Assembly: GCF_001276715.1 (NCBI RefSeq)
Contig: NZ_LIUQ01000014.1
Location: 30,004-94,003 of the forward strand
Origin: Planktothricoides sp. SR001
Lineage (GTDB): Bacteria; Cyanobacteriota; Cyanobacteriia; Cyanobacteriales; Laspinemataceae
Direction: 5' to 3'
Length of the DNA stretch: 64,000 nucleotides
Shown: positions 46,247-56,623 of the stretch, one piece after another
How positions within the stretch are numbered: the stretch's first letter is position 1
Layout: each line of letters starts with the position of its first letter
The notes under the pieces: model-generated
The model's input: the letters and a program-made list of their open reading frames with translations, nothing else
Databases searched by the model: none
What the model was told of the DNA's origin: nothing
Position numbers and translations under genes: made by a program

Positions 46247-46894
46247 ATGAGTCAAACTATTACTAATAATCCGAAAAAACTGCTATTGATTGATGACGAT
46301 CCAAACCTAATTTTACTGGTTCAGGATTATCTGGAATTTCGGGGCTACGCAGTCATCACCGCCGAAAATGGTCGAGAAGCTCTAGATATTCTTAAAGAAG
46401 AAATTCCCGATATGATTATTTGCGATGTGATGATGCCAGAAATGGATGGCTATACTTTTGTCAAGAATGTGAGGGAAAATCCACGCACCGAGTGGATTCC
46501 CGTTCTGTTTCTGTCGGCAAAAGGTCAAAGCCAAGACCGGGTAAAAGGCTTAAACACCGGGGCTGATGTTTATATGGTCAAGCCGTTTGAACCGGAAGAA
46601 CTGGTGGCCCAAGTTGAATCAACCCTTAAACAAGCTTCCCGGTTATTAGACCAGCCCATGAAGCGCAGCGGTCAAGATCCTAAATTGCTGGTTCCCGATA
46701 CGGTTGAACTGACCCCGACAGAAGTCAAGGTGGTTCAATTGGTGGCTAGAGGGCTGTCTAATCGGGAAATTGCTGAGGTGATGAATGTTAGTCAGCGCAC
46801 GATTGAAAGTCATGTTTCTAATATGCTGGCGAAAACGAGTTTACACAACCGGACAGAACTAGCTCGATGGGCGATCGAAAGTAAGAAGATTTAG
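46247..46894 (+). CDS. NarL/FixJ-type response regulator, Ycf29/Rre1-like
   Basis: 215 residues from ATG 46247; an in-frame GTG at 46235 is the alternative. N-terminal receiver domain: acidic DDD cluster in LLIDDDPNLI, phospho-acceptor Asp in DMIICDVMMPEMDG, and Lys in MVKPFEPEEL. C-terminal LuxR-type HTH: LTPTEVKVVQLVARGLSNRE, IAEVMNVSQRTIESHV. Arrangement and the MLAKTSLHNRTELARWA ending match the cyanobacterial/plastid Ycf29 (Rre1) regulator, which in cyanobacteria works with histidine kinase Hik34 or Hik2 in stress responses. No kinase gene is adjacent. Confidence 0.9.
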   Translation: MSQTITNNPKKLLLIDDDPNLILLVQDYLEFRGYAVITAENGREALDILKEEIPDMIICDVMMPEMDGYTFVKNVRENPRTEWIPVLFLSAKGQSQDRVKGLNTGADVYMVKPFEPEELVAQVESTLKQASRLLDQPMKRSGQDPKLLVPDTVELTPTEVKVVQLVARGLSNREIAEVMNVSQRTIESHVSNMLAKTSLHNRTELARWAIESKKI

Positions 46895-48103
46895 GGGCTT
46901 GATTTTTCAGGGCGGATCGCCAATAGTATCTACTTAGCCGGTTTTGGGCGCCACCTTGGAGCATGAGATGGCGATCGCTCCTCCTTGGTTTGATTGGCCG
47001 ATCCATCGCATCTATCCATCGCATCTATCTATCGCATCTATAATATCGCATCTATGTATCGCATCTATATCTATATAGAGAGTGTTGCCCCATTCCCTCC
47101 TATTTGCTTTGTCCGGGGATGCGGGGGCTGGCATCCGCTGACATTGGCTGAAAAAAATGCCAGAATCGTCGGTGAATCCATCCAGCATCTAAATTTCAAG
47201 CGGTAATAACAGGGCAGAAGATTAGAAACTGGGCAACAGATCGTGCTACTCTGAAGTTAGTCTAATTTTCGATAGACCTCATGGTTTGATCTGATGCGAA
47301 ACCCCCTACGGAAAATCATTTTCATGGGGCGATCGCTCAGAATTTTTTATTTTATCTATAATTATTACTGAATTTAAATATGAGAACAAACTATTTATAA
47401 TCTGACTTTTTACCGGCTAATTGTTAACGTTAATATTAGCCACAAATCTGGTAAATTAAATTACAATTTATATTATCACTATTTGGGGCATTTAACTAAA
47501 TAATTACACATTAAAAGTCGCTCAATAAAAAACGACTAAAAGCGGCTGAATTGCCTAAATTATCTTTAACTTCAGTCAATTAACCAAATTTTGTATTGTC
47601 ATTGCTGAAAGCTAATCAGCGATATGTTGATAGCTGATCCCATTCCGGCTTACAGACCGGAGCATAACCTTTAGCTGAAGGTGACTACGGAAACCCGGAG
47701 ATAAATTGAAAATAGTTCCGAGGGTAATCAGATTGTTACTGGCGAACTTTTTCCATTTATCCCTTTGATGTTTATACTAAGATTAGTGATTAATTAAAAT
47801 AAAACCCAACCCGGAAAAAACTTTCAGCAAGTTAAAAAAACTCGCGATCGCCTTCATCCGGGCTGATGCCAAAAATTTTTCTGGTGATTTGACCAACCAC
47901 TGTTGGGAAAAAATAGATCAATTGCTGGCAAGTAAATGACTAAAATTTCTCAAGATTATTGGGGGAATTTATAGATATTTTTGCTTGGGCTATTGAGCAA
48001 ATATTTAAACTCAAATTAATCAGAAAAAAAAATGGGCTTAAATTATGGTATAATTAATCGCTAAGTTTAAATTATTTGATAGTAATTTTAGGTCTAACTT
48101 TCT
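46895..48103. other. 1.2-kb intergenic region
   Basis: No confident gene. Holds the ATCGCATCTAT tandem repeats (47004-47070) and a long AT-rich stretch. At 47790-47939 a frame without a standard start reads KLKKLAIAFIRADAKNFSGD, LTNHCWEKIDQLLASK and stop; it looks protein-like but could not be assigned. Confidence 0.5.
47004..47070. repeat. ATCGCATCTAT tandem repeats
   Basis: Five units of ATCGCATCTAT with 1-3 nt spacers (spacing 12-14 nt). Short direct repeats, no spacers of CRISPR length. Confidence 0.85.
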
Positions 48104-48628
48104 ATGAATTGTGTCGCTTTAAACCGTCTATCAATTTTTGTAGACGGTAACAATATGTTCTATGCTCAACAAAAAAATGGGTGGTTTTTTGATCCGAGAA
48201 GAGTTTTAGAATTTTTCACCACCAACGAACCCAATACTAAATTGATGAATGCTTTTTGGTACACGGGATTAAAAGACCAACAAGACCAACGCGGCTTTCG
48301 CGATGCCCTGATTAGCTTAGGTTATACAGTCCGCACGAAACTATTAAAAGAATACTACGATGATACCTCCGGTCGATATTCCCAAAAAGCCAATTTAGAT
48401 ATTGAAATTGTCGTGGATATGTTTAATACGGTGGATCAGTACGACCGGGTGATTCTCTTTAGTGGCGATGGAGATTTTGAACGGGCTATAGAACTTTTGC
48501 GGTCTAAAAATACTCATATCACGGTAGTTTCTACGGAAGGAATGATTGCCAGAGAACTGAGAAATGCCACCGATCGCTATATTGACCTGAATGATATTCG
48601 CGACCATATTGAAAAAATTGACTATTAA
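48104..48628 (+). CDS. LabA-like NYN-domain protein
   Basis: 174 residues. NYN/PIN-like fold: LSIFVDGNNMFYAQQ (first Asp), LDIEIVVDMFN (second), VILFSGDGDFERAIELL (third, GDGDF). These acidic positions form a metal-binding nuclease-like site. LabA in Synechococcus takes part in circadian feedback and many cyanobacteria have paralogues; orthology cannot be decided here. The C-terminal DLNDIRDHIEKI is typical. Confidence 0.9.
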   Translation: MNCVALNRLSIFVDGNNMFYAQQKNGWFFDPRRVLEFFTTNEPNTKLMNAFWYTGLKDQQDQRGFRDALISLGYTVRTKLLKEYYDDTSGRYSQKANLDIEIVVDMFNTVDQYDRVILFSGDGDFERAIELLRSKNTHITVVSTEGMIARELRNATDRYIDLNDIRDHIEKIDY

Positions 48629-48875
48629 GCGGGGGATGGCCAAATCGTGACTTGACTTCTTGAGTAAGTATTTCCGCAGATGCGGCAATTCTTCAGGCAG
48701 AGTTGAGATTTCTGGTGGCGAATCCCTGGAAACCAAATTTTTTGACAATTATTGACATTTTGGCGGGCTATGATGCCTTTGATCGGCAAATGAGTCCAGT
48801 AAAAAGGAGACAATTCACTCCAAAACGCGCAAAAATAAAAGAAGAGAAAGGATTAATTCAGGCTGAGTGACAACT

Positions 48876-50480
48876 ATGAGCAACCAACCAGAACGGATTA
48901 TTATTTTTGATACCACTCTCCGGGACGGAGAACAGTCTCCCGGCGCTAGTTTGAATCTGGAGGAAAAGCTGACGATCGCCCGTCAGTTAGCCAGACTTGG
49001 GGTGGATATTATTGAAGCGGGCTTTCCCTACGCCAGTCCGGGGGATTTTGAAGCGGTGCAAAAAATCGCTCAGGTGGTGGGAGTCGAAGGGGGGCCGACG
49101 ATTTGCGGTTTGGCCCGCGCTACCCGTGCGGATATTGAGGCGGCAGCGAAAGCCTTGGCCCCAGCGGTGAACAAGCGGATTCATACGTTTATCGCCACTT
49201 CCGATATCCACATGGAGTATAAGCTGAAGAAAACTCGCCCAGAAGTGGTGGCGATCGCCTCTGAAATGGTGGCATTCGCCAAATCTTTCGTAGATGATGT
49301 GGAATTTTCCCCGGAAGATGCCGGACGGTCTGACCCAGAATTTCTTTATGAAGTCTTGACCGCTGCGATCGCTGCTGGGGCGACCACCATCAATATCCCA
49401 GATACCGTCGGCTACACCACCCCCGCAGAATTTGGCAGACTCATTCGGGGCATCAAAGAAAATGTCCCCAACATCGACCAAGCCATTATTTCCGTACACG
49501 GTCACAATGACTTGGGGTTAGCGGTGGCCAACTTCCTCTCTGCGGTGGAAAATGGGGCGCGTCAATTGGAATGTACCATTAACGGCATTGGGGAACGGGC
49601 GGGAAATGCCGCCTTGGAAGAACTGGTGATGGCTTTGCACGTTCGTCGCCAGTATTACAACCCCTTCCTCGGTCGTCCCCCAGAGTCCGAAGCCCCATTG
49701 ACCAATATTAATACCAAGGAAATTTACAAAACTTCTCGCTTGGTTTCCAGCCTCACGGGAATGTTTGTTCAACCGAATAAAGCTATTGTCGGGGCAAATG
49801 CGTTTGCCCACCAGTCCGGCATTCACCAAGATGGGGTACTCAAGCATAAGCTCACTTATGAGATTATGGATGCTGAGTCCATTGGTTTGACCGATAATCA
49901 AATTGTCCTCGGTAAACTCTCTGGTCGTCATGCTTTTTCCACTCGCTTGAAAGAGTTAGGATTTGAGCTTTCCGAAACCGAACTGAATCAAGCATTTGTT
50001 AAGTTCAAGGAAGTGGCGGATAAGAAAAAAGAAGTCACGGAATGGGATCTCGAATCGATTGTTAATGCAGAGATTCAGCAACCCCCAGAACTTTTCCGTT
50101 TAGAGTTGGTGCAAGTTTCTTGTGGCAATAATTCCCGACCCACCGCTACGGTGACGTTGCGGACCCCCACGGGAGAAGAATTGACCGATGCGGCGATCGG
50201 GACAGGGCCTGTGGATGCGGTTTATAAAGCGATTAACCGGGTGGTGAATGTGCCCAACCAGTTAATTGAGTTCTCGGTGCAGTCGGTGACTGCGGGGATT
50301 GATGCGTTAGGGGAAGTGACCATTCGCTTGAAACATGGCGATCGCATTTTCTCCGGTCATTCCGCCAATACCGATATTATTGTCGCCTCCGCTCATGCCT
50401 ATATTAATGCCCTGAACCGGCTTTATGCATCATTGCAGAAAAACCCGGAACCCACCCCGGCAGCGGTGAGTCAAGTGTAA
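48876..50480 (+). CDS. leuA: 2-isopropylmalate synthase
   Basis: 534 residues from ATG 48876; a GTG at 48867 is an alternative start. TIM-barrel catalytic domain begins [20 protein letters not shown] and includes [13 protein letters not shown] (metal-binding His pair) . The C-terminal regulatory domain (~395-530) responsible for leucine inhibition is complete. It condenses acetyl-CoA with 2-oxoisovalerate in leucine synthesis. A terminator follows at 50545. Confidence 0.96.
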   Translation: MSNQPERIIIFDTTLRDGEQSPGASLNLEEKLTIARQLARLGVDIIEAGFPYASPGDFEAVQKIAQVVGVEGGPTICGLARATRADIEAAAKALAPAVNKRIHTFIATSDIHMEYKLKKTRPEVVAIASEMVAFAKSFVDDVEFSPEDAGRSDPEFLYEVLTAAIAAGATTINIPDTVGYTTPAEFGRLIRGIKENVPNIDQAIISVHGHNDLGLAVANFLSAVENGARQLECTINGIGERAGNAALEELVMALHVRRQYYNPFLGRPPESEAPLTNINTKEIYKTSRLVSSLTGMFVQPNKAIVGANAFAHQSGIHQDGVLKHKLTYEIMDAESIGLTDNQIVLGKLSGRHAFSTRLKELGFELSETELNQAFVKFKEVADKKKEVTEWDLESIVNAEIQQPPELFRLELVQVSCGNNSRPTATVTLRTPTGEELTDAAIGTGPVDAVYKAINRVVNVPNQLIEFSVQSVTAGIDALGEVTIRLKHGDRIFSGHSANTDIIVASAHAYINALNRLYASLQKNPEPTPAAVSQV

Positions 50481-50544
50481 TTGCCCTGGAAAAAATCCAT
50501 CCGGTTTCTAGTTAGAAAAATTAACAATTAATTCAGGATTATTC

Positions 50545-50570
50545 GGTGGGCATTCGCTCACCTTTTTTTT
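50545..50570 (+). terminator. Intrinsic terminator of leuA
   Basis: GGTGGGC (50545-50551) pairs with GCTCACC (50556-50562) including one G-T pair; eight T follow. Confidence 0.85.
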
Positions 50571-50727
50571 GCCAGTTTGCCAGAATTGTCTATTGGTGAT
50601 TTTATTGCGGATTAAATCGGTAAGTCAATCGGTGAGTCAGTGAAATTAATCCGCCAAAAATCCGCCAAGAAAAAACAAGAACCGAAACATAACCGGAATA
50701 TAACAGGAATATAACAGGAAAAAAAAT

Positions 50728-52776
50728 ATGAATAATTTTTGTTTGCGGACGTTGCTGTTGAGTGCCGCCCTTTTAACTTCAGTTTCCGTCGGTTTTACCT
50801 GGGCTGTAAGCGAAGCTATGCCCAAAGTTATCGCTGCTGAGGGGCAAAAATCCGCTACCTCAGAGATCAGTCAGACACAAACCAATGTGGCTCAGATCAT
50901 TCAACCGAGTGATTGGGCCTATCAAGCCCTAAAATCTTTGAGCGATCGCTATGGTTGTCCCGTAGATCATCCCGATAGCATTCTCTTAGACAATCAAACT
51001 CCTTTAACTCGAAATCAATATATTCTCGCCTTACAAACTTGCTTGCCCACCATCTTAAATCACCCGGCAATTACCCCAGAAGATTTAACCACCTTAGAAC
51101 AGTTACGCAAAGACTTCCCGGAAGCCTTTGTCTCTGCTGAAGTTGCGCCAGCGCCACCGCCACCGCCCCAACCCAGCCTTACCCCTCGTCCGGTCGGTGG
51201 TGCCACCAGAGGCGTCCCGCTACGAGATGAACCCCTGTATGATAGTAGCAGTGACGGTTATGGCGCCTTGGACAGAAGTTCCCGCCCCCCCGCTTCGGGA
51301 GGAGTCACTACAGAATCAGAAGCATCAGAGGAATATAATCGTGAGGGATATAACCCGATTGATGAAAATCAATTTCTCCGAGCAATTAACAGTCCCTTAT
51401 CAACATTTGCCATTGATGTAGATGGGGCATCTTATAGTAATGTCCGTCGGTTTATCAATAATAACCAATTGCCCCCGAAAGATGCGGTCAGAATTGAAGA
51501 ATTTCTTAACTATTTTACTTACGATTATCCCGAACCTCAAGGCGATCGCCCGTTTTCTCTGACCACGGAAATTTCTCAAGCCCCTTGGAATCCTCAACAT
51601 AAATTAGTTCACATTGGACTCCAAGGACAACGCATTGAGGCGGACAACTTACCCCCAAGTAATTTGGTATTTTTGCTGGATGTTTCCGGTTCGATGGATT
51701 CACCGGATAAATTACCTTTACTCAAATCAGCTTTACGGTTATTAGTCAACGAATTGAGAGAAACCGACCGAGTTTCTATTGTGGTTTATGCCGGTTCCGC
51801 TGGTTTAGTTTTGCCCCCAACTCCGGGAAGTCAAAAAGATAAAATATTAGATGCGATCGCCTCCCTAAATGCTGGCGGATCTACTGCCGGTGGGGAAGGA
51901 ATTAAACTCGCTTATGAAGTCGCCCGCCAAAACTTTATGCGATCGGGAAATAACCGGGTTATTCTCGCCACCGACGGCGATTTTAACGTGGGAATTTCCA
52001 GTGATGCGGAATTAATTCGCCTAATTGAAGACTATCGCGATCGCGACGTATTCTTAAGCGTCCTCGGATTTGGCACCGGCAACTTACAAGATGCCAAAAT
52101 GGAACAACTGGCAAATCGGGGCAATGGCAACTATGCCTATATTGATAACATCTTAGAAGCCAAAAAAGTGCTCGTCAATGAAATTGGCGGCACCCTTTTA
52201 ACCATTGCCAAAGATGTCAAAATCCAAGTAGAATTTAATCCGGCAAAAGTCCAAGCTTATCGTCTAATTGGTTATGAAAATCGCCTCTTACAGGCGGAAG
52301 ATTTTAACAACGATCAAAAAGATGCCGGTGAACTCGGTGCCGGACATTCGGTGACAGCCTTGTATGAAATTATTCCCGTTGGCGTCAACAGTTCCTTTGA
52401 TTTACCGGAAGTTGACCCATTAAGATATCAGCCAAACACCGAGGAATTTTCTGGCAATAATTCTGATGAGTTAATGTTAATTAAACTGCGCTATAAGCAA
52501 CCAACCGGGGACACATCGGAACTAATTTCCCAGCCTTTAATTGACCGGGAAATATCCCTAGAAAATACCTCAAATAACTTCAGATTTGCCGCAGCGGTGG
52601 CGGAATTTGGCATGATTTTACGGGAATCTAAATATCAAGGTTCCGCCAATTTATCCCAAGTGGTAAACTTAGCCCGTCAATCCCAAGGAGAAGATGCAGC
52701 AGGCGATCGGGCAGAGTTTATCCGTTTGGTAGAAGCCTGCAAAACGCTCTTAACTTCTCCAGAAAATGACCGATAA
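50728..52776 (+). CDS. YfbK-like von Willebrand A protein, secreted
   Basis: 682 residues. Signal peptide ~1-38 (LLLSAALLTSVSVGFTWAV). Residues ~60-120 resemble an SLH-like domain (SDWAYQALKSLSDRYGCPVD). A Pro-rich spacer (~133-200) leads to the conserved YfbK N-terminal box FAIDVDGASYSNVRRFINNN and the vWA domain (~315-490) with MIDAS motif LLDVSGSMDSPDK. The C-terminal part is DUF3520. Such proteins are exported and thought to bind envelope partners; the exact role is not known. Stands alone on the + strand. Confidence 0.92.
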   Translation: MNNFCLRTLLLSAALLTSVSVGFTWAVSEAMPKVIAAEGQKSATSEISQTQTNVAQIIQPSDWAYQALKSLSDRYGCPVDHPDSILLDNQTPLTRNQYILALQTCLPTILNHPAITPEDLTTLEQLRKDFPEAFVSAEVAPAPPPPPQPSLTPRPVGGATRGVPLRDEPLYDSSSDGYGALDRSSRPPASGGVTTESEASEEYNREGYNPIDENQFLRAINSPLSTFAIDVDGASYSNVRRFINNNQLPPKDAVRIEEFLNYFTYDYPEPQGDRPFSLTTEISQAPWNPQHKLVHIGLQGQRIEADNLPPSNLVFLLDVSGSMDSPDKLPLLKSALRLLVNELRETDRVSIVVYAGSAGLVLPPTPGSQKDKILDAIASLNAGGSTAGGEGIKLAYEVARQNFMRSGNNRVILATDGDFNVGISSDAELIRLIEDYRDRDVFLSVLGFGTGNLQDAKMEQLANRGNGNYAYIDNILEAKKVLVNEIGGTLLTIAKDVKIQVEFNPAKVQAYRLIGYENRLLQAEDFNNDQKDAGELGAGHSVTALYEIIPVGVNSSFDLPEVDPLRYQPNTEEFSGNNSDELMLIKLRYKQPTGDTSELISQPLIDREISLENTSNNFRFAAAVAEFGMILRESKYQGSANLSQVVNLARQSQGEDAAGDRAEFIRLVEACKTLLTSPENDR

Positions 52777-53255
52777 AAATAACGGTAAAAATAGATGATT
52801 AATCGTTAAGTTCATTCCCCTAGGGATGCTGGGGGGCGATCGGTTGCAGAATAGAGCAGAATATACATGAATATTATATAATTTTCTGCATATTATGCCA
52901 CATAATTTGCGATCGCCTACCCTAACCTTTCTAATGGTGCGTCTAGGCTGGAATAGAGATTAACTTTTTATCCCAAACTTATCTACCAGCAAACACGCAC
53001 CCTACATTTTGCTACATTTTGCTACATTTTGCTACATTTTGCTCTGTGTCTCTCTGTGTCTCTGTGGGTAAAATTCTCAGCAACCTTCGTAATGGTGCGT
53101 CTAGGCTGGAATAGGGGTTAATTGTTTATCCCAAACTTATCTACCAGCAAACACGCACCCTAAATTTTGCTACATTTTGCTACATTTTGCTACATTTTGC
53201 TACTCTTTTACAGACCTCTGTATCTCAGCAAAAAATTCTCCGTAAAGACCAGGGA
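52777..53255. other. Intergenic region with duplicated repeat
   Basis: No gene; occupied by the duplicated AATGGTGCGTCTAGGC element with CTACATTTTG microsatellites, annotated separately. Confidence 0.6.
52932..53203. repeat. Duplicated ~110-bp element with CTACATTTTG microsatellite
   Basis: Copy 1 (52932-53042) and copy 2 (53090-53203) both start TAATGGTGCGTCTAGGC, contain CCAGCAAACACGCACCC and end in three or four CTACATTTTG units. Internal arms GGTGCGT/ACGCACC can pair. The 47 bp between contain CTCTGTGTCT repeats. Confidence 0.9.
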
Positions 53256-54122
53256 TTACAAAAGTTTTCTGATATTCGCTTTGTACTGTTCGGAACTCAA
53301 ACCATTCCCCATGTTGGGGTTAATTTGGGCTTGTTGGAGCAATTGCTCAAGGTTAGCAATGCGATCTTCTGTGTGGGGGTGGGTTCTTAAGATAGTGGGC
53401 ATAGAATTGCCACCGGCACTGAGTAGTTTTTGGAAGAATCCAATCATTCCTGAAGGGGCGTAACCACTACGAACAATGGTGGCTAAACCGTCTTGATCCG
53501 CTTCATATTCGTCGCGGCGACTTTTTGGCAAATTTAACCCCACTTCAACCCCAACGGCAACTAATACATTGTTATCCACTCCAGCGGCATCGGCAAGTCC
53601 CCCAGCAATAATGCGTTGGCGCATTTGTTTGAGGGCGTGTTTGTTAGTAATGTGGGCAATTTCATGGGCCATAACTCCAGCGACTTGCGCTTCGTTGTCA
53701 GCGGCTTTTAATAGTCCAGTGTTAACGTAGACAAAGCCCCCAGCGGTGGCAAAAGCGTTGATACTGTTGTCTCTAACGACTTGAAAGGTGTAGGGCAGGT
53801 TAGGCCGATCGCTGCTAGGGACTAACCGCTGACCAATTTGTTGCACATAGTTGTTAATTTCTGGGTCGTTGTATAGTTCCACCTGCTTGAGGATTTCATT
53901 ATTGATTTGTTTGCCCAGTTCCACTTCTTGATTGTCGGAAAGACTGGTTAACTGGATGACTTGAATTCCCGGAAGAATCAGATCCCGCCAGTTAAAGGCA
54001 GAGGAAAGAGTTGGGTTGCCGCCGATTAAACCTAATGCGACAAACAGAGAAATTAACGGATAATACAAAGGTCGCCGAGAGCGACGGGATCCGGTAATCG
54101 AAAATGATTTAAGTTTAAACAT
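53256..54122 (-). CDS. M48-family periplasmic metalloprotease
   Basis: 288 residues. N-terminal signal or anchor ~18-42, then the M48 catalytic domain: HEIAH at residues 153-157 (HExxH) in GVMAHEIAHITNKHALK, and the third zinc ligand Glu in RDEYEADQDGLA. No C-terminal TPR domain, so it is shorter than BepA. It likely degrades misfolded outer-membrane or periplasmic proteins. Monocistronic on the minus strand. Confidence 0.93.
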   Translation of the reverse strand: MFKLKSFSITGSRRSRRPLYYPLISLFVALGLIGGNPTLSSAFNWRDLILPGIQVIQLTSLSDNQEVELGKQINNEILKQVELYNDPEINNYVQQIGQRLVPSSDRPNLPYTFQVVRDNSINAFATAGGFVYVNTGLLKAADNEAQVAGVMAHEIAHITNKHALKQMRQRIIAGGLADAAGVDNNVLVAVGVEVGLNLPKSRRDEYEADQDGLATIVRSGYAPSGMIGFFQKLLSAGGNSMPTILRTHPHTEDRIANLEQLLQQAQINPNMGNGLSSEQYKANIRKLL

Positions 54123-54715
54123 AGTAAGTGTGAAGAACGAATCATCTTAAAAAGGACGTTTTGGGGGCTCATTGGCCGACTCTGCTAGATCGCACCCTGG
54201 GAATTTTCCGTTTGATTTCGGACTGGCGGCTGAACCCTCAATGTAGCTTGGGGATTACTGAAAACAACCGCATAAATAGCCGCCTAAGTCTTAGATTTCT
54301 CTAAGTCCTGGTAGATGAATGACCGCGATCGCCCTCTTATTTATGCCCCCTTATTTATATTTTAGTCTGGGCGATTGGAGAAAGAAGACTTGTCAGTGTT
54401 ACTGACGTAGTTTCCAGGGGTGATGTTGCCAAGAATCTCCAAACACAAGACATTGGTCAGTCCAGACATCGAGCGAAATATAAATAAAATAGTTATTTGT
54501 CATTTGTTATTTGATTTCTGTTATTGGTTATTTGTTTTCTGACTCATTGTCCATTTTCCATTTTATCTATCCGTTACCGACTACCTAGAAGCGGCTTATC
54601 GATGCAAAAACTTGACAAAATATATATAATGCTATGTGAAAAGCCAAAAAGCTTCTTGAAATAGCCCCCGTTAAACTGGAATGGCTAAACTGAAAAATAC
54701 ATAATCTTAACTCTT
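54123..54715. other. Intergenic region between M48 protease and kinase genes
   Basis: Divergent promoter space. No gene. Contains TTTGTTATTTGATTTC and TTATTTGTTTTCTG-type low-complexity words (54495-54545) and TATATATAAT (~54620) as a possible -10 for the kinase gene. Confidence 0.45.
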
Positions 54716-56461
54716 ATGACAACTAGACTTTTAAACAATCGCTATCAAATTATTTCAGCCCTAGGCAGCGGCGGGTTTGGTGAGACTTTTTTGGCAGAAG
54801 ATACCCAAATGCCTTCGCGCCGTCGTTGCGTGATTAAACAACTCAAACCTGTTACGGGCGATCCCCAAACTTATCAACTGATTAAAGAACGCTTTGGCCG
54901 CGAAGCCGCTGTTTTAGAACAGTTAGGGGAGAAACACAATCAAATTCCCAAATTATATGCTTATTTTGAACTTAACGGAGAATTTTATTTAGTTCAAGAA
55001 TGGATTTCTGGGGAAACTATCACCAATAAAATGCAAAAATCCGGTCAATTTAGCGATTGCCAAGTCCGAGATTTACTCACCAGTTTACTGCCAGTCTTAG
55101 ATTTTGTCCACAACCAAAAAATGCTCCATCGAGATATTAAACCGGATAACATTATTTTTCGCCAAATTGATGGTTTGCCGGTCTTAATTGACTTCGGGGC
55201 AGTGAAAGAAACAATGAACACGGTGGTGACAAGTTCTGGGGGCGGCGTTCCTTCCATTGCTATTGGTACACCCGGATTTATGCCCGCCGAACAAGCGGCG
55301 GGAAGACCCGTTTATTCTAGTGATTTATATGCCTTGGGAATGACGGGCATTTATTTATTAACTGGCAAAATGCCCCAAGAGTTAGAAACCGACTCCAGAA
55401 CTGGACAACTTCTTTGGCGGAATTATGCCCCGCAAGTGAGTCCAAATTTAGCCTTGGTACTGGATCGGGCGATTAGATTTAATCCCGGCGATCGCTACCA
55501 CAGCGCATCAGAAATGCTCAACGCTTTGCAGCCACAAAATCAAGGAAATGTGGCATCGAATATGGCGACCGTGGCCGTGTCCCCAAGATATTCTTATGCG
55601 GGTAATTCTCAAACAACTACGACCAACTTAAGTCAATCATCCAAAGCACTTTGGCTGCCGATCGCCTTTGTGATAGTGATAATTTTTAGTGCCACATTTG
55701 CCGGAAGTTTTGCCATCATGCAAAACCGAAAAGCCTCTGTTTCTAGCTCTTCCTCTGACTCCAATAATCAGCCAACCGTCACCGATAATTCCCGATGGTC
55801 AGATAACCCTAATTCTACAGGCGATCGCGAATCAAATTCCCCAGAAAGTAACCCGACTTCAGTCTATCCTGATGCCACTGCATCAACCAACAACACATCA
55901 CCGCAACCGACTCAATCCTCACCCCCAGAAACCACACCAGAAATTGCCAATATTCCCCCAACCCCTGAGAAAAATCCTACCGTAGCAACCCAGCCCCAAA
56001 CTCAGCCGGAAACCTCAAATATTCCCCCAAATCCTGAAAAAATTCCCCCCGCAGAAACCCAACCGGAAACCCAACTAGAAATTCCAAATGACTCATCTAA
56101 AACTGAGGCAAATCAGCCATCCGAACCCATCGCCAAACCTTCCCGGTCTGAAGCAATTAGAAATTACTATAACCTGATTAATCAACGGCAATATTCTGCT
56201 ACTTGGGATCAGCTTTCTCCCAACTTTAAAGCCACTAAATCAGGCAGCTATCAAGATTACCAGGGTTGGTGGAACCAGGTAAACAAAGTAGAAGTTGCTA
56301 AAACTAATGTGAGGGAAGTTAATGAAGATACTGCCTTAGTAAATACTGAGTTAACTTACTATATGAAAGATGGCAGAGTTTCCCCAGAAAGGTTAGAAAT
56401 TTTGCTGATTTGGGATGCCGATAGTCAGCAATGGCTGATTGACGAAACTCGTCGATATTAA
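54716..56461 (+). CDS. Serine/threonine kinase with C-terminal NTF2-like domain
   Basis: 581 residues. Kinase domain ~8-275: glycine loop LGSGGFGETFLAED, ATP Lys in CVIKQLKP, catalytic loop HRDIKPDNIIF, DFGAVKE, and GTPGFMPAEQ as the activation/P+1 segment. Transmembrane helix ~306-328 (LPIAFVIVIIFSATFAGSF). A Pro/Thr/Gln-rich linker (~340-475) ends in an extracytoplasmic ~105-residue domain (EAIRNYYNLINQRQYSATWD onward), NTF2-like, as in many cyanobacterial kinases. It could sense an envelope signal; its targets are unknown. Confidence 0.93.
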   Translation: MTTRLLNNRYQIISALGSGGFGETFLAEDTQMPSRRRCVIKQLKPVTGDPQTYQLIKERFGREAAVLEQLGEKHNQIPKLYAYFELNGEFYLVQEWISGETITNKMQKSGQFSDCQVRDLLTSLLPVLDFVHNQKMLHRDIKPDNIIFRQIDGLPVLIDFGAVKETMNTVVTSSGGGVPSIAIGTPGFMPAEQAAGRPVYSSDLYALGMTGIYLLTGKMPQELETDSRTGQLLWRNYAPQVSPNLALVLDRAIRFNPGDRYHSASEMLNALQPQNQGNVASNMATVAVSPRYSYAGNSQTTTTNLSQSSKALWLPIAFVIVIIFSATFAGSFAIMQNRKASVSSSSSDSNNQPTVTDNSRWSDNPNSTGDRESNSPESNPTSVYPDATASTNNTSPQPTQSSPPETTPEIANIPPTPEKNPTVATQPQTQPETSNIPPNPEKIPPAETQPETQLEIPNDSSKTEANQPSEPIAKPSRSEAIRNYYNLINQRQYSATWDQLSPNFKATKSGSYQDYQGWWNQVNKVEVAKTNVREVNEDTALVNTELTYYMKDGRVSPERLEILLIWDADSQQWLIDETRRY

Positions 56462-56623
56462 ATTATTAGTAGGGGCTATTAGCAGGGGCGCTACGTCCAA
56501 GCGCCCCTAACGGTTCGCGAACCGCCCCTACAGGATCTTCTCTACATGATCTGGTGGGTTAGTATCCCTTGTGCGATCGAGCAAATTGTATCAACCTTAC
56601 TGGAAATGACTAGATTCTTTAAT

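Noticed and set aside
46994..47206. 70-codon frame with YRIYN-type repeats
   Set aside because: Translation of the ATCGCATCTAT tandem repeats; no conserved features.
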